Shown here: positions 1 through 9,259 of the stretch, one piece after another | How the letters are laid out: every line of letters begins with the position of its first letter | Numbering within the stretch: the stretch's first letter is position 1 | DNA from: Pseudomonas serboccidentalis | Lineage (GTDB): Bacteria > Pseudomonadota > Gammaproteobacteria > Pseudomonadales > Pseudomonadaceae | Length of the DNA stretch: 64,000 nucleotides | Direction of reading: 5' to 3' | Assembly (NCBI RefSeq): GCF_028830055.1 | Contig: NZ_CP101655.1 | Span: 5,073,037-5,137,036 of the forward strand | Position numbers and translations under genes: made by a program | Notes under the pieces: model-generated | Databases searched by the model: none | Told to the model about the DNA's origin: nothing | Seen by the model: only the letters and a program-made list of their open reading frames with translations

Positions 1-327
1 CGTCGAGCCGCTTCGCAGTATCTGCAACGCCTGAAAGCACGCAAAAACAATCGCGACAAAGGCCCGACACCCCGCGCGTTCCTGCGGCAGTTGAAAGCCA
101 TCACCGCGTGGGGCCAGCAGGCGCCGCAAGACCTCGGGCGTTTGCGCGCGCCGACGCTGATCGTCAACGGCGACACCGACATCATGGTGCCCAGCGTCAA
201 TTCGTTTGAGCTGGCCAAGCGTATCCCCAACGCAGAGCTTGTGATTTATGAGGACGCCGGGCACGGCGGCATTTTCCAGCATCACACTGATTTTGTGGCC
301 AAGGCCCAGGCGTTTCTCGATGCCTGA
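1..327 (+). CDS. Alpha/beta hydrolase, C-terminal fragment (5' end outside window)
   Basis: The reading frame is open from the first base and ends with TGA at 325-327, so only about the last 108 residues are seen. The fragment has the end of an alpha/beta-hydrolase fold: a strand ending in TLIVNGDTDIMVP (the acid-residue loop) and the late EDAGHGG motif, whose His would be the catalytic histidine. The nucleophile elbow lies upstream of the window, so the substrate cannot be judged. The next gene starts 47 bases downstream on the same strand, so the two may be co-transcribed. Confidence 0.85.
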   Translation, partial: RRAASQYLQRLKARKNNRDKGPTPRAFLRQLKAITAWGQQAPQDLGRLRAPTLIVNGDTDIMVPSVNSFELAKRIPNAELVIYEDAGHGGIFQHHTDFVAKAQAFLDA

Positions 328-373
328 CCACGCACCGGCTACCCTCCTTACAACCGACAAGAGCCGCACCCCG

Positions 374-1372
374 ATGAAAGCCTTTCTGATTGATCGCTAT
401 GGCAAGCACCCCGGACGCATCGGCGAAGCACCCGCCCCCGTCGTGGGTGCCCACGACGTCTTGATCGAGGTCCATGCCAGCAGCGTCAACGTGCTGGACT
501 CGAAGATCAGCAAAGGCGAATTCAAGTTGATCCTGCCCTACTCGTTTCCGCTGGTCATGGGTAACGACCTGGCAGGCGTGGTGATTGCGGTGGGCTCGCA
601 GGTGACACGCTTCAAAGCGGGAGACGCGGTGTACGCCCGCCCGCCAGAAACGCGGATCGGTACGTTCGCTGAGTTGATCGCCGTGAACGAAAACGCGATC
701 GCCCTGAAACCGGCCAATACCAGCATGGCGCAAGCCGCTTCCCTGCCCTTGGTGGCATTGACGGCCTGGCAAGTGCTGGTCGACACCGCCCGACTGCAAA
801 AGGGCCAGAAAGTGCTGATTCATGCCGGCTCCGGTGGCGTCGGCACCGTTGCCATTCAGCTCGCCAAACACCTTGGCGCCTTCGTCGCGACCACCACCAG
901 TACCGCGAATGTCGAATGGGTCAAGGCGTTGGGGGCCGATCAGGTGATCGACTACACCCGGCAGAACTTCGAAAGTGTCTTGCACGGCTACGACGTGGTG
1001 TTGAACAGCCTCGGCGCCGATGTCCTGGCAAAATCACTCAAGGTGCTCAAGCCCGGTGGCCAGCTGATTTCCATCTCTGGGCCGCCCACCGCGCAATTCG
1101 CCCAGGAGCAGGGTTTGTCCTGGCCGTTGCAGCAAGTCATGCGCTTGCTGAGCCTCGGTATACGGCGCAAGGCACGCAAGCAGGACGTCAGTTACAGGTT
1201 TGTGTTCATGCGCGCCAACGGCGCCCAACTGCAACAAATCAGCGCACTCGTCGAGGCCGGCATCATCAAACCGGTGATTGATCGCGCCTTCACTTTTGAG
1301 GCAACGGCAGAGGCGCTGAAGTACGTCGAACAGGGACGGGCCAAGGGCAAGGTGGTTGTCACGATCAAATGA
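374..1372 (+). CDS. NADP-dependent medium-chain oxidoreductase (quinone oxidoreductase-like)
   Basis: A 332-residue member of the zinc-free quinone oxidoreductase branch of the MDR superfamily. It has the GroES-like N-terminal domain (MKAFLIDRYGK, then GNDLAGVV) and a Rossmann domain with the nucleotide motif GSGGVGTVAIQLAK near residues 150-165. The Cys/His pattern of zinc alcohol dehydrogenases is not seen. Such enzymes reduce quinones or alpha,beta-unsaturated carbonyls with NADPH. The ATG at 374 was chosen because it gives the family's usual N terminus; the frame stays open to 248, but that part overlaps the upstream hydrolase. The substrate is unknown. Confidence 0.9.
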   Translation: MKAFLIDRYGKHPGRIGEAPAPVVGAHDVLIEVHASSVNVLDSKISKGEFKLILPYSFPLVMGNDLAGVVIAVGSQVTRFKAGDAVYARPPETRIGTFAELIAVNENAIALKPANTSMAQAASLPLVALTAWQVLVDTARLQKGQKVLIHAGSGGVGTVAIQLAKHLGAFVATTTSTANVEWVKALGADQVIDYTRQNFESVLHGYDVVLNSLGADVLAKSLKVLKPGGQLISISGPPTAQFAQEQGLSWPLQQVMRLLSLGIRRKARKQDVSYRFVFMRANGAQLQQISALVEAGIIKPVIDRAFTFEATAEALKYVEQGRAKGKVVVTIK

Positions 1373-1437
1373 CTACGCCGGGTTTCGGTGAACCCAGCGT
1401 GCAGTGCAAACGCATCCAGGCGCGCCGAAAACGCAGC

Positions 1438-2943
1438 TCACCCATGCCCCTTCACAAACTGGTTACGCCCCAGCGCCTTGGCGGTGTACAGCGCCTGGTC
1501 TGCCACCTCGATCAGCCCTTGCAGATGATCCAGTTGCGACCCCGTGGCCGTCGCGATCCCGATGCTCACACTCAGTCGCCCGAACGGACTGGCGTGGTGC
1601 GGGATGTTCTCTTGCTGCAGGCGGTCGAGGATGAGCTGCGCCACCACCGCAGCGCCGTCCCCGTCGGTGTCCGGCATGATCACGCCCATCTCCTCGCCAC
1701 CATAACGCGCCACCAGATCCGACGGGCGTCGCACGCAGGCCTCGAGGATTTTGCCCACAGCTTGCAGACAGGCATCGCCGGCGACATGCCCGAACGAGTC
1801 GTTGTACAGCTTGAAGTAGTCGATATCGATCATCAGCAACGCCAGCGTCGTGCGGTCACGTTTTGCCCGCCGGGCTTCCATCGCGAGGCTCTCGTCAAAG
1901 CAGCGCCGATTGGCCAGCCCCGTCAGGGCGTCTTTCATCGCCAGTAACTCAAGCTGGCGATTGGATGACAGCAACTGCTGCTGCGTCCCGCGCAACTGAT
2001 CCTCTGCCTTGGTGCGCCGACGGATATCCAGGATCAGGAACCAGCCGATCAGGCCGGTCAGCCCCAGCAGCCCGGTCACCACCACCGCCGACAGCCATGC
2101 CTCCATGCGCCACGCCGCGAGCGCTTCGTGCTTGCCAAGGGCGACGGTGGTGATCAATGGCAGCCGATCGCTCTTGCGGAAGGCGTAGAGCCGCTCGACG
2201 CCATCCAGGCTGGAGGTATACGACGCCGTGCCGACTGAACGATCGACGAGGTACTTGGCATAGATCGGCGATTTGGAAAAGTTGCGCCCCATGTCCTGCT
2301 CGCGGAACGGATAGCGCACCAGCAACGTACCATCGGTATAGGACAAGCCGATGGCGCCCTCCTGCCCGACGTCGATCTGGCCAAACAGGCGCAGGAAGTT
2401 TTCGACCCCCAGGGTAACCGCCACCACGCCGGCAAACTCGCCACCGGGACCATTGAAACGGCGGCTGACGGTGATCACCCATTCCTGATTGGAGCGGCTC
2501 TGAATCGGTGGACCGATAAAGGTCTCGCGGGAGGGATCGTCGCGATGATGGATGAAATAGACCCGGTCACGGCTGTTCGCCCCGGCGGGAATCGGCTGGT
2601 TGGAAGACATCAGCCAGCGCCCCTGATTATCGTAGATGGTGATGCCACTGAGCTGTGGCATCAACGGCTCCTGACGGTTGATCAGAGCACTCAGCCGCTC
2701 GATCTGCGCCGGACCACTGCCTTCGGTTTCCAGACGTTCGACGAGGCCGAGCAACAGCAACGAACTTTGCCGGACGATGCCTTCGGAGTACGTCGCAAGC
2801 GCCTGAGTCAGGTTCAAGCCATGGACGTTGACTTCCTCCAGTGCCCGTTCACGAGAGGCCAATACTTTCCAGACCGTCAGTGACGCCAGGGAACAGCCGA
2901 TCACCAACAACAAAAGTACTACCAGATGGGTGTCACGCTTCAC
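1438..2943 (-). CDS. Membrane-anchored sensor diguanylate cyclase (Cache-GGDEF)
   Basis: A 501-residue inner-membrane signalling protein. It has an N-terminal membrane helix (VVLLLLVIGCSLASL), a periplasmic dCache-type sensor region of about 250 residues, a second membrane helix (AVVVTGLLGLTGLIGWFLIL), a short coiled linker and a C-terminal GGDEF domain. The active-site signature is GGEEM at residues 415-419, not GGEEF or GGDEF; the two Gly and two Glu are kept. An RxxD inhibitory site (RPSD) sits five residues before it, as in product-inhibited cyclases. I chose the GTG at 2943, preceded by AAAGG, because the protein then begins just ahead of the first membrane helix; the longer frame to 3186 lacks sensible coding. 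Expected activity is c-di-GMP synthesis. Confidence 0.88.
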   Translation of the reverse strand: MKRDTHLVVLLLLVIGCSLASLTVWKVLASRERALEEVNVHGLNLTQALATYSEGIVRQSSLLLLGLVERLETEGSGPAQIERLSALINRQEPLMPQLSGITIYDNQGRWLMSSNQPIPAGANSRDRVYFIHHRDDPSRETFIGPPIQSRSNQEWVITVSRRFNGPGGEFAGVVAVTLGVENFLRLFGQIDVGQEGAIGLSYTDGTLLVRYPFREQDMGRNFSKSPIYAKYLVDRSVGTASYTSSLDGVERLYAFRKSDRLPLITTVALGKHEALAAWRMEAWLSAVVVTGLLGLTGLIGWFLILDIRRRTKAEDQLRGTQQQLLSSNRQLELLAMKDALTGLANRRCFDESLAMEARRAKRDRTTLALLMIDIDYFKLYNDSFGHVAGDACLQAVGKILEACVRRPSDLVARYGGEEMGVIMPDTDGDGAAVVAQLILDRLQQENIPHHASPFGRLSVSIGIATATGSQLDHLQGLIEVADQALYTAKALGRNQFVKGHG

Positions 2944-3265
2944 ATTACTACCTTTGGGAAAGTCCGGTTTTCCGTTCCAGCGACTAATGGGTCGACTCAA
3001 TGGCTGCAGCCGCCTGTCCTTGTCGTGAGCAAGGATACAAGCAGCGGTGAATCGCTGCAGCAACAGATTATGTGGCGGACTAAAGTACATTTCTGCTGCG
3101 CGGCGCCTCGTCCAGACGAGACGCGTCAGAGACTTCAAGAGAGAGGATTCGCACCGGGCGAAACGACAACAAGCATGCCAGCCCAAACTATCGCCAGGCT
3201 TTCAGGATTTGATTTGCCCGGGAATACCGAGGCAACGGGCGCGGGCTGTACCCGCGAAGGGCAAA

Positions 3266-3287
3266 GAGGCCTGCCGGAGCAGGCCTC
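3266..3287 (-). terminator. Candidate terminator of the RND efflux operon
   Basis: A perfect inverted repeat (GAGGCCTGC, 4-base loop, GCAGGCCTC) lies 19 bases past the permease stop codon. On the minus strand it is followed by only a short T run (TTT), so it is a weak or partial intrinsic terminator. Confidence 0.5.
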
Positions 3288-3305
3288 GATTTCAGGCGTC
3301 TGGAT

Positions 3306-6300
3306 CTAAGCCGGGCTGACTGTTTTGATCTGCCCATTATCGTCAGGACGAATCTTGAACCAGATCGAGTACATCGCTGGCAGGAACACCAGCGTCATGA
3401 TGGTTCCGACGAACGTGCCGCCGATAAGGGTATAGGCCAGCGTCCCCCAGAACACCGAGTGTGTCAGGGGAATAAAGGCAAGGATCGCCGCCATCGCCGT
3501 TAACAGCACCGGTCGGGCACGTTGCACCGTGGCTTCGACAACCGCGTGAAACGGGTCCAGCCCTTCTTGCGTGTTGTGATGAATCTGCCCGATCAGAATC
3601 AGCGTATTGCGCATCAGGATCCCCGACAGTGCAATCAAACCGACCAGCGCATTGATGCCAAACGGCTGATTGAAGATGAGCAGCGTCGGCACCACACCAA
3701 TCAAGCCTAACGGCGAGGTGAGGAACACCATGATCATCGCCGAGATCGAACGAACCTGCACAATGATGATGATCAGGGTCATGGCGATCATGATCGGCAG
3801 CAGTGGCAGAATCGCCTTGCCCGCCTTGCCGGACTCCTCGATGGCGCCCGCCTGCTCAATCCGGTAACCGGAAGGCAGTTGCTCGATGATCGGCTGCAAC
3901 TGCTTGAGGATCACACTCGACACATCCGGTGGCTGCAAGCCTTCGGCAATGTCGCCACGCACCGTGATGGTCGGGGTGCGATCACGCCGGCGCAGGATCG
4001 GATCCTCCATGCGCACATCGACCTCGCCTATCTGCGACAGCGGGATACGCTGGCCCGACGCGCCGACTAACGTGAAGCCTCTGATCTGCTCGGGGTCGAG
4101 CCGGATATCGCCCGCTGCCCGCCCCACGACCTGCACTGAACGAATATCCTCACGCACCACCGTGATCGGTACTCCACTCAGCAGGAACTGCAATTGCTGT
4201 GCAACCGCATTCGATGTCAGCCCCACCGCCTGCAAGCGATCCTGATCCAGGCTGAAATGCAACGCCGGGGTCAGCGGGCCCCAGTCAGTGTTCACGGTTC
4301 TCATCATGGGGCTATCCTGCATCACGCTCCTCACCTGCTCGGCGATCACGCGCAATTTCGCCGGATCAGGCCCCATCACCCGGTAGGCCACTGGAAATGG
4401 CGAGTAAGGACCGAACACGATTTGCGAGGCCCTGAGGCGAGCTTCCGGGGCGAGCCCTTCGGCAACGGCTTGACGAAAACGGACCTTGAGGGTTTCCCGT
4501 GCTTCCTGACTGTCGGTCAGCACCACGATCTTGGCGAACGACGGATCGGGCAGTTCCGGCGCCATCGCCAGGAAGAAACGTGGTGCACCCTGGCCGATAT
4601 AGGCCGTGACGATTTTTGCCTCTTCCTGCTGGTGCAGCCAGGCCTCAACCTTGGCAGCCGTGGCACTGGTCTGCTCGATGGAAGTGCCGTAGGGCATTTG
4701 CACCTCGATCATCACCTCGGGCCGGTCAGACGTCGGGAAGAACTGCTTCTTCACCAGGCCCATGCCTGGAACCGCCACCAGGAACAGCATGACAACCGTG
4801 CCTGCGACCAGCCATTTGCGGGCGATGACCCCTGTCAGAATCCGGCGGAAACGGTTGTAGCGCGGCGTGTCGTAGATTGCCGCATGCCCACCTTCGACCG
4901 TCTTGATGTCTGGCAACAATTTCACGCCCAGATACGGCGTGAAAGCCACCGCGACGACCCAGGAAGCGATCAGGGCAATACCCACGATCCAGAACATGTT
5001 GCTGGTGTATTCGCCGGCAGTGGACTGAGCGAAACCGTTCGGCAGAAAACCGATCGCCGTCACCAGGGTACCGGACAGCATCGGCGCCGCCGTATGACTC
5101 CAGGCATAGGCCGAAGCCTTGATGCGATCGTAGCCCTCCTCCATTTTCACCACCATCATTTCAATGGCAATGATGGCGTCATCGACCAACAGCCCGAGCG
5201 CCAGGATCAATGACCCGAGGGTGATACGGTCGAAATTCTTGCCGGTGGCCGCCATCACCACAAACACGATCGCCAGGGTCAACGGCACGGCCGCAGCAAC
5301 CACGACGCCGACACGCCAGCCCATACTCAGAAAGCAGACCAGCATGACCACCAGCAGCGCGACAAAGAACTTGACCATGAACTCGCCGACGGCCGAGTCG
5401 ATATTCACCGCCTGGTCAGTGACCTTGGAGAGGCTCATGCCCAAGGGCATTTCCTCATTGATCCTGACGGTCTCTGCATCCAGCGCCTTGCCAAGATCAA
5501 GACCATTCCAGCCCTCGCGCATCACAACGCCCAGCAACAGCGCATCTTCGCCGTTATTGCGCACCCGAAAGGTGGCTGGGTCTTCGTAACCGCGCTCAAC
5601 CGTCGCCACATCCGAGAGCTTGAGTGTCCGCCCCTGCACGATCACAGGGGTGTCGCGAATTTTCTGCAGCGTGTCGAACGCGCCATCGAGACGCAGAAAA
5701 ACCTGTGGCCCACTGGTGTCGATGGATCCAGCCGGGGTCAGTACGTTCTGACTGTTCAGCGCAGCGAAGATATCCTGCGGTGACAAGCCCAAGGTCGCCA
5801 ACCGGTCATGCGAGAACGAAACAAATATCCGCTCGGCTTGCTCGCCAATGATGTTGACCTTCTTCACCCCCGGCACATGCAGCAGGCGCTGTCGCATGGA
5901 CTCCGCATCGCGTACCAGCAGGCGCTGCGGCTCGCCTTTGGCTTTGAGGGCGAACAGCGCAAAGGTCACGTCCGAATATTCATCGTTGACCATCGGCCCG
6001 ATGACGCCCGCCGGCAACTTGATGGCTTCGTCGTCGAGCTTTTTACGCGCCTGATAAAACTCCTCCTGCACTTGCGAAGGGGGCGTGCTATCGAGCAACG
6101 AGACCATGGTGAAAGCCAGCCCTGGCCGCGTATAGGTTTCCGAGCGGTCGTACCACTTGAGTTCTTGCAGGCGCTTTTCCAGTGGCTCCGCGACCTGATC
6201 CTGCATCTCCTGCGCAGTCGCTCCCGGCCACGCGGTAATGACGGTCAACTGCTTGACCGTAAACGGAGGATCTTCGGCACGCCCCAACTGGAAGAACGAC

Positions 6301-6395
6301 AAGATGCCGGCAACGGCGATCAGAAAAATCAGAAAGACCGTGATCGCTCGCTCGCGAACGGCGATGGCGGAAATGTTGAATCGTCCCTCGTTCAT
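3306..6395 (-). CDS. RND multidrug efflux permease (HAE-1 type, AcrB/TriC-like)
   Basis: A 1,029-residue inner-membrane proton/drug antiporter, the usual length for AcrB/MexB/TriC relatives. Visible hallmarks are the N-terminal helix after RERAITVFLIFLIAVAG, the pore-domain start FTVKQLTVITAWPGATAQEMQDQV, and the proton-relay pair D405-D406 in LGLLVDDAIIAIE, expected for drug rather than heavy-metal RND pumps. A second block of helices lies near residues 860-1010. Its start overlaps the adaptor's stop by four bases (ATGA at 6392-6395), so the two are translationally coupled. The matching outer membrane channel is divergent at 7716. Substrates cannot be read from sequence; the control elements (palindromes at 7546 and 7669) suggest induction through the TetR protein at 10728. 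Confidence 0.93.
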   Translation of the reverse strand: MNEGRFNISAIAVRERAITVFLIFLIAVAGILSFFQLGRAEDPPFTVKQLTVITAWPGATAQEMQDQVAEPLEKRLQELKWYDRSETYTRPGLAFTMVSLLDSTPPSQVQEEFYQARKKLDDEAIKLPAGVIGPMVNDEYSDVTFALFALKAKGEPQRLLVRDAESMRQRLLHVPGVKKVNIIGEQAERIFVSFSHDRLATLGLSPQDIFAALNSQNVLTPAGSIDTSGPQVFLRLDGAFDTLQKIRDTPVIVQGRTLKLSDVATVERGYEDPATFRVRNNGEDALLLGVVMREGWNGLDLGKALDAETVRINEEMPLGMSLSKVTDQAVNIDSAVGEFMVKFFVALLVVMLVCFLSMGWRVGVVVAAAVPLTLAIVFVVMAATGKNFDRITLGSLILALGLLVDDAIIAIEMMVVKMEEGYDRIKASAYAWSHTAAPMLSGTLVTAIGFLPNGFAQSTAGEYTSNMFWIVGIALIASWVVAVAFTPYLGVKLLPDIKTVEGGHAAIYDTPRYNRFRRILTGVIARKWLVAGTVVMLFLVAVPGMGLVKKQFFPTSDRPEVMIEVQMPYGTSIEQTSATAAKVEAWLHQQEEAKIVTAYIGQGAPRFFLAMAPELPDPSFAKIVVLTDSQEARETLKVRFRQAVAEGLAPEARLRASQIVFGPYSPFPVAYRVMGPDPAKLRVIAEQVRSVMQDSPMMRTVNTDWGPLTPALHFSLDQDRLQAVGLTSNAVAQQLQFLLSGVPITVVREDIRSVQVVGRAAGDIRLDPEQIRGFTLVGASGQRIPLSQIGEVDVRMEDPILRRRDRTPTITVRGDIAEGLQPPDVSSVILKQLQPIIEQLPSGYRIEQAGAIEESGKAGKAILPLLPIMIAMTLIIIIVQVRSISAMIMVFLTSPLGLIGVVPTLLIFNQPFGINALVGLIALSGILMRNTLILIGQIHHNTQEGLDPFHAVVEATVQRARPVLLTAMAAILAFIPLTHSVFWGTLAYTLIGGTFVGTIMTLVFLPAMYSIWFKIRPDDNGQIKTVSPA

Positions 6396-7501
6396 GGACG
6401 ACTCCCGGCAACCGTCGTTTCACTCTGCGCAGGCATTCTCACGGTCTCCCCTTCGCGCAACAGATGAGCGCCCAGCGCGACAATCTGCTCGCCGACGTTG
6501 AGATCGCCGACCACTCGCGCCGAATCGTCGCTCAACCCCAACACCTGAACCCGTCGCCAGGTCACTGTTGGCGGTGTGCCGGCGATGACCCACACGCCAG
6601 GACCTTTACCCGGGTCGTAAACCGCAGCGATGGGCACTCGCAACGACACCACGGGTGCGGAGCCCTCGGCGATACTGAGGGTGACGGTCGAACCGATCGG
6701 TGCATTGGCCAATGCGCCCTCCAGTACATACCGCGCCTCAAACGTGCGCGTCGTACGGTCTGCCGAGTCCGACAGCAACCGCAGTTTTGCTGTCACGGCA
6801 CCCGAGACGTCGCCATAGAGCGTGGCTTGCGCGGTGGATCCTGCTGCGGGACGCACGGTCTCGGGCAGGTGCACGATGGCCTCGCGCTGCCCTGCCCGCG
6901 CCAGACGAACCACCGGTTGGCCCGGGCTGACGACCTGCCCTGGCTCGGCGAGTGTTTCCACCACAACACCGTCAGCATCGGCGACCAACACCGCATAACC
7001 CGAGGCATTGCGGGCGACGTCCGCTTGCGCTTCAGCGGCGCTGAGCTGCGCCTTGGCCGTGTCTGCGGCCGCTTTGATCTGATCGTAGGCCGATGCCGAA
7101 ATAGCGCCGGCGGCAACCAGATCGCGATAGCGGGCCTCGTCGTCGGCTGTCTGCCTGGCACGGGCTCGAGCGGCGATGACTGACTCCTGCTGTGCTCGCG
7201 CTTGCAGCCCGAGGTCGATGGGGTCGAGACGCATCAGCGGCTGACCACGCTTGACGGTCTGCCCCGTATCAACCAACCGTTCGAGCACCTTGCCCGATAC
7301 GCGAAACCCCAGGTCACCCTGGACGCGCGCAGCCACCACGCCGGTGAAAGACCGAGCACCGTCAGACGAAGCCTGAACAGCAGTGGTCCTGACCAAAGGC
7401 GCCTGCGTACGCGGGTCTGCAACGGAGGAGGAATCACCGCACGCCGCCAGGGCGAGAGGCAACAGGCATGCGGCAATGGGAAAAGGTCGGAGCCGGCGCA
7501 T
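6392..7501 (-). CDS. RND efflux periplasmic adaptor lipoprotein
   Basis: A 369-residue membrane fusion protein. A lipoprotein signal peptide ends in the lipobox LAAC (Cys21), so the adaptor should be anchored to the outer face of the inner membrane. The lipoyl half-motif GDLGFRVSGKVLERLVDTGQTVKRGQPL is followed by an alpha-hairpin rich in Ala/Gln/Asp (about residues 95-165), the second lipoyl half (AEPGQVVSPGQPV) and a beta-barrel. An AAGGGAA ribosome site precedes the ATG at 7501. First gene of a two-gene operon with the permease, with a coupled ATGA junction. The promoter region carries one of the four 24-bp palindromes. Confidence 0.93.
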   Translation of the reverse strand: MRRLRPFPIAACLLPLALAACGDSSSVADPRTQAPLVRTTAVQASSDGARSFTGVVAARVQGDLGFRVSGKVLERLVDTGQTVKRGQPLMRLDPIDLGLQARAQQESVIAARARARQTADDEARYRDLVAAGAISASAYDQIKAAADTAKAQLSAAEAQADVARNASGYAVLVADADGVVVETLAEPGQVVSPGQPVVRLARAGQREAIVHLPETVRPAAGSTAQATLYGDVSGAVTAKLRLLSDSADRTTRTFEARYVLEGALANAPIGSTVTLSIAEGSAPVVSLRVPIAAVYDPGKGPGVWVIAGTPPTVTWRRVQVLGLSDDSARVVGDLNVGEQIVALGAHLLREGETVRMPAQSETTVAGSRP

Positions 7502-7533
7502 AGGTTCCCTTACTGAAATAGGATGAGCATCAT

Positions 7534-7562
7534 ATTCTCAGCCTAGTGACCAGCATCGTCAA
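7534..7562 (-). promoter_or_regulatory. Candidate sigma70 promoter of the efflux adaptor-permease operon
   Basis: Read on the minus strand, TTGACG (7557-7562) and GAGAAT (7534-7539) are 17 bases apart. The -35 is good and the -10 mediocre. The -35 lies inside the palindrome at 7546-7569. Confidence 0.4.
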
Positions 7563-7569
7563 TAGTCAC
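7546..7569. promoter_or_regulatory. 24-bp palindromic operator 1 (TetR regulon)
   Basis: GTGACCA-N10-TAGTCAC, a 24-base inverted repeat with one arm mismatch, between the adaptor gene and the divergent channel gene. It has the same length and arms as the sites at 7669, 10596 and 11393, so it is probably bound by the TetR protein encoded at 10728-11354. Confidence 0.65.
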
Positions 7570-7658
7570 AAGCAGTGAAGTGTTTTGCGCCTTAGGAAAA
7601 TCGCTCAATATTTCCAGCATCCATTAAGGATCATTCCAATCAGCGCGAACAGGGTTAA

Positions 7659-7686
7659 TTGACACAAAGTGACCATTGCGTAATAT
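7659..7686 (+). promoter_or_regulatory. Sigma70 promoter of the outer membrane channel gene
   Basis: TTGACA (7659-7664), 16-base spacer, TAATAT (7681-7686): a near-consensus promoter reading into the channel gene at 7716. The palindrome at 7669-7692 covers the spacer and -10, so bound repressor would block it. Confidence 0.7.
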
Positions 7687-7692
7687 GGTCAC
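7669..7692. promoter_or_regulatory. 24-bp palindromic operator 2 (TetR regulon)
   Basis: GTGACCAT-N8-ATGGTCAC, a perfect 8+8+8 palindrome overlapping the -10 and spacer of the channel promoter. Its arms are identical to those of the site at 10596. Confidence 0.8.
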
Positions 7693-7715
7693 AAACATCC
7701 CACTAAGGAACTCCA

Positions 7716-9176
7716 ATGCCTCCCCTCCGCCCAATTGCTCTTTTGGTTACCGCCGGCTTGATGGCAGGTTGTGCGGTGGGTCCGGATTACCAGCGTCCAG
7801 ACGCCCCGCTTTCGGACCATTACCTGGGGCAGCGAGCTGTCGAACCGCACTCCGAATCGACGCCGAGCAGCCTTGTCGCCTGGTGGGAAAACTTTAATGA
7901 TCCGGTGCTGACCACCCTCATCACCCAGGCACTGCAGCAGAATCTGGACCTGGCGCAGGCATCGGCGCGAGTCACCCAGGCACGGGCCGGACTGGGTGCG
8001 GCAAACGCAGCACTGCTGCCCTCGGCAGACATCGGCGCACAGGCCGCACGCTCTTATCAGTCAGTCGAGACGCCACTGGGCCAAGTGTTGAATTCAACCC
8101 CTGGCTATGACCGTTACGGAAATGCCTACGAGGTCAACCTTGAGGCTGGCTGGGAGATCGATGTATTTGGAGGACTGCGCCGAGGGCGTGAGGCTGCACT
8201 GGCTGAATACCAGGCCTCAGCCGCAGGTTTCACGGCGACACGCCTGGCGATCGCTGCGCAAACGGCTGATATCTACATCACCCTGCGCGGATTACAGGCA
8301 CGGCTGGATATTGCCAACCAGCAAGTCAACACCCGGCGCGCGTTGCTGGAGAAGGTCCAGTTGCTTTACAGCAAAGGCCTGGCCGCGACCTACCAGGTTC
8401 GTCAGGCTGAGGGAGAACTGTCGCAGGTCCAGGCGAGCGTTCCGGTACTGCAGAGCGGTCTGGAGGCAGCCATGAACGCAATGGATGTGCTGCTCGGCAC
8501 GCCTCCCGGCACGCACCGTACGCAACTGGCACGAGAGGGAAGCATTCCTGTTGCGCCGCCGTTAAATGCGCTGGGAACACCGGCCGAACTGTTGCGACGC
8601 AGACCGGATCTGATCGTGGCCGAGCGCCGTCTTGCAGCCTCCAACGCGCGCATCGGTGAAGCGATTGCCGAGTACTACCCGAAGTTTTCCCTCAGCGCAT
8701 TGCTGGGCAGCGCGACGGCTGTATCCGGCGGTAATCTTTTTACCAACGGCGCGAGCCAATCGAGCGGTGTTCTGGGCCTGCGCTGGAGGCTTTTCGACTT
8801 TGGACGCATCAACGCCCAGATCGATCAGGCCAAAGGTCAGGAAGCTGAGGCGTTGGCCGCGTACCGTCAGTCGGTGCTGCGCGCAACAGAAGATGTAGAG
8901 AACGCGCTGTCCTCACTGGTGAATCGGCAAGCCCAGACCACCACCCTCACCGGCGGCGAGGCGGCGCTGACACAAGCCCGCCAGTCCTCGTTCACCGCCT
9001 ATGAAAAAGGCACGGCCAGCCTGATCGATGTCCTGCACGCCGACGAGACGTTGCTGCAGACCTCCGATGCCAGAGCGCAGGCGCGAACGGAATCGGCCCG
9101 CGCGGCGGTGGCGGTATTCAAATCGCTGGGGGGTGGCTGGCAACCCGAAGAGTCGCGGTCTGTAGCGGCGCGCTGA
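7716..9176 (+). CDS. RND efflux outer membrane channel lipoprotein (OprM/NodT family)
   Basis: A 486-residue TolC-like outer membrane factor. The lipoprotein signal ends at Cys19 in LMAGCAVGPDYQRP, a start typical of the OprM/NodT group. Two repeated helical-hairpin halves follow, with the conserved phrases LLRRRPDLIVAERRLAASNARIGEAIAEYYPKFSLSALLGS and LRWRLFDFGRINAQIDQAKG. The ribosome site TAAGGA precedes the ATG. It is divergent from the adaptor-permease operon and presumably completes that tripartite pump. Its own promoter is overlaid by operator 2, so all three pump parts appear to be controlled together. Confidence 0.93.
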   Translation: MPPLRPIALLVTAGLMAGCAVGPDYQRPDAPLSDHYLGQRAVEPHSESTPSSLVAWWENFNDPVLTTLITQALQQNLDLAQASARVTQARAGLGAANAALLPSADIGAQAARSYQSVETPLGQVLNSTPGYDRYGNAYEVNLEAGWEIDVFGGLRRGREAALAEYQASAAGFTATRLAIAAQTADIYITLRGLQARLDIANQQVNTRRALLEKVQLLYSKGLAATYQVRQAEGELSQVQASVPVLQSGLEAAMNAMDVLLGTPPGTHRTQLAREGSIPVAPPLNALGTPAELLRRRPDLIVAERRLAASNARIGEAIAEYYPKFSLSALLGSATAVSGGNLFTNGASQSSGVLGLRWRLFDFGRINAQIDQAKGQEAEALAAYRQSVLRATEDVENALSSLVNRQAQTTTLTGGEAALTQARQSSFTAYEKGTASLIDVLHADETLLQTSDARAQARTESARAAVAVFKSLGGGWQPEESRSVAAR

Positions 9177-9215
9177 ACAGCAACGCCAGACAGTTTTCAG
9201 ATCCAGCTTTGGAGA

Positions 9216-9241
9216 GTCGGGAGACAACACGTACTCCCGAC
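9216..9241. terminator. Hairpin between convergent channel and fadL-like genes
   Basis: GTCGGGAG, 10-base loop, CTCCCGAC, lying between two gene ends that face each other (9176 and 9260). No T run follows on either strand, so a bidirectional terminator role is only likely. Confidence 0.45.
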
Positions 9242-9259
9242 CCGCTTAACAGCGCTCGA

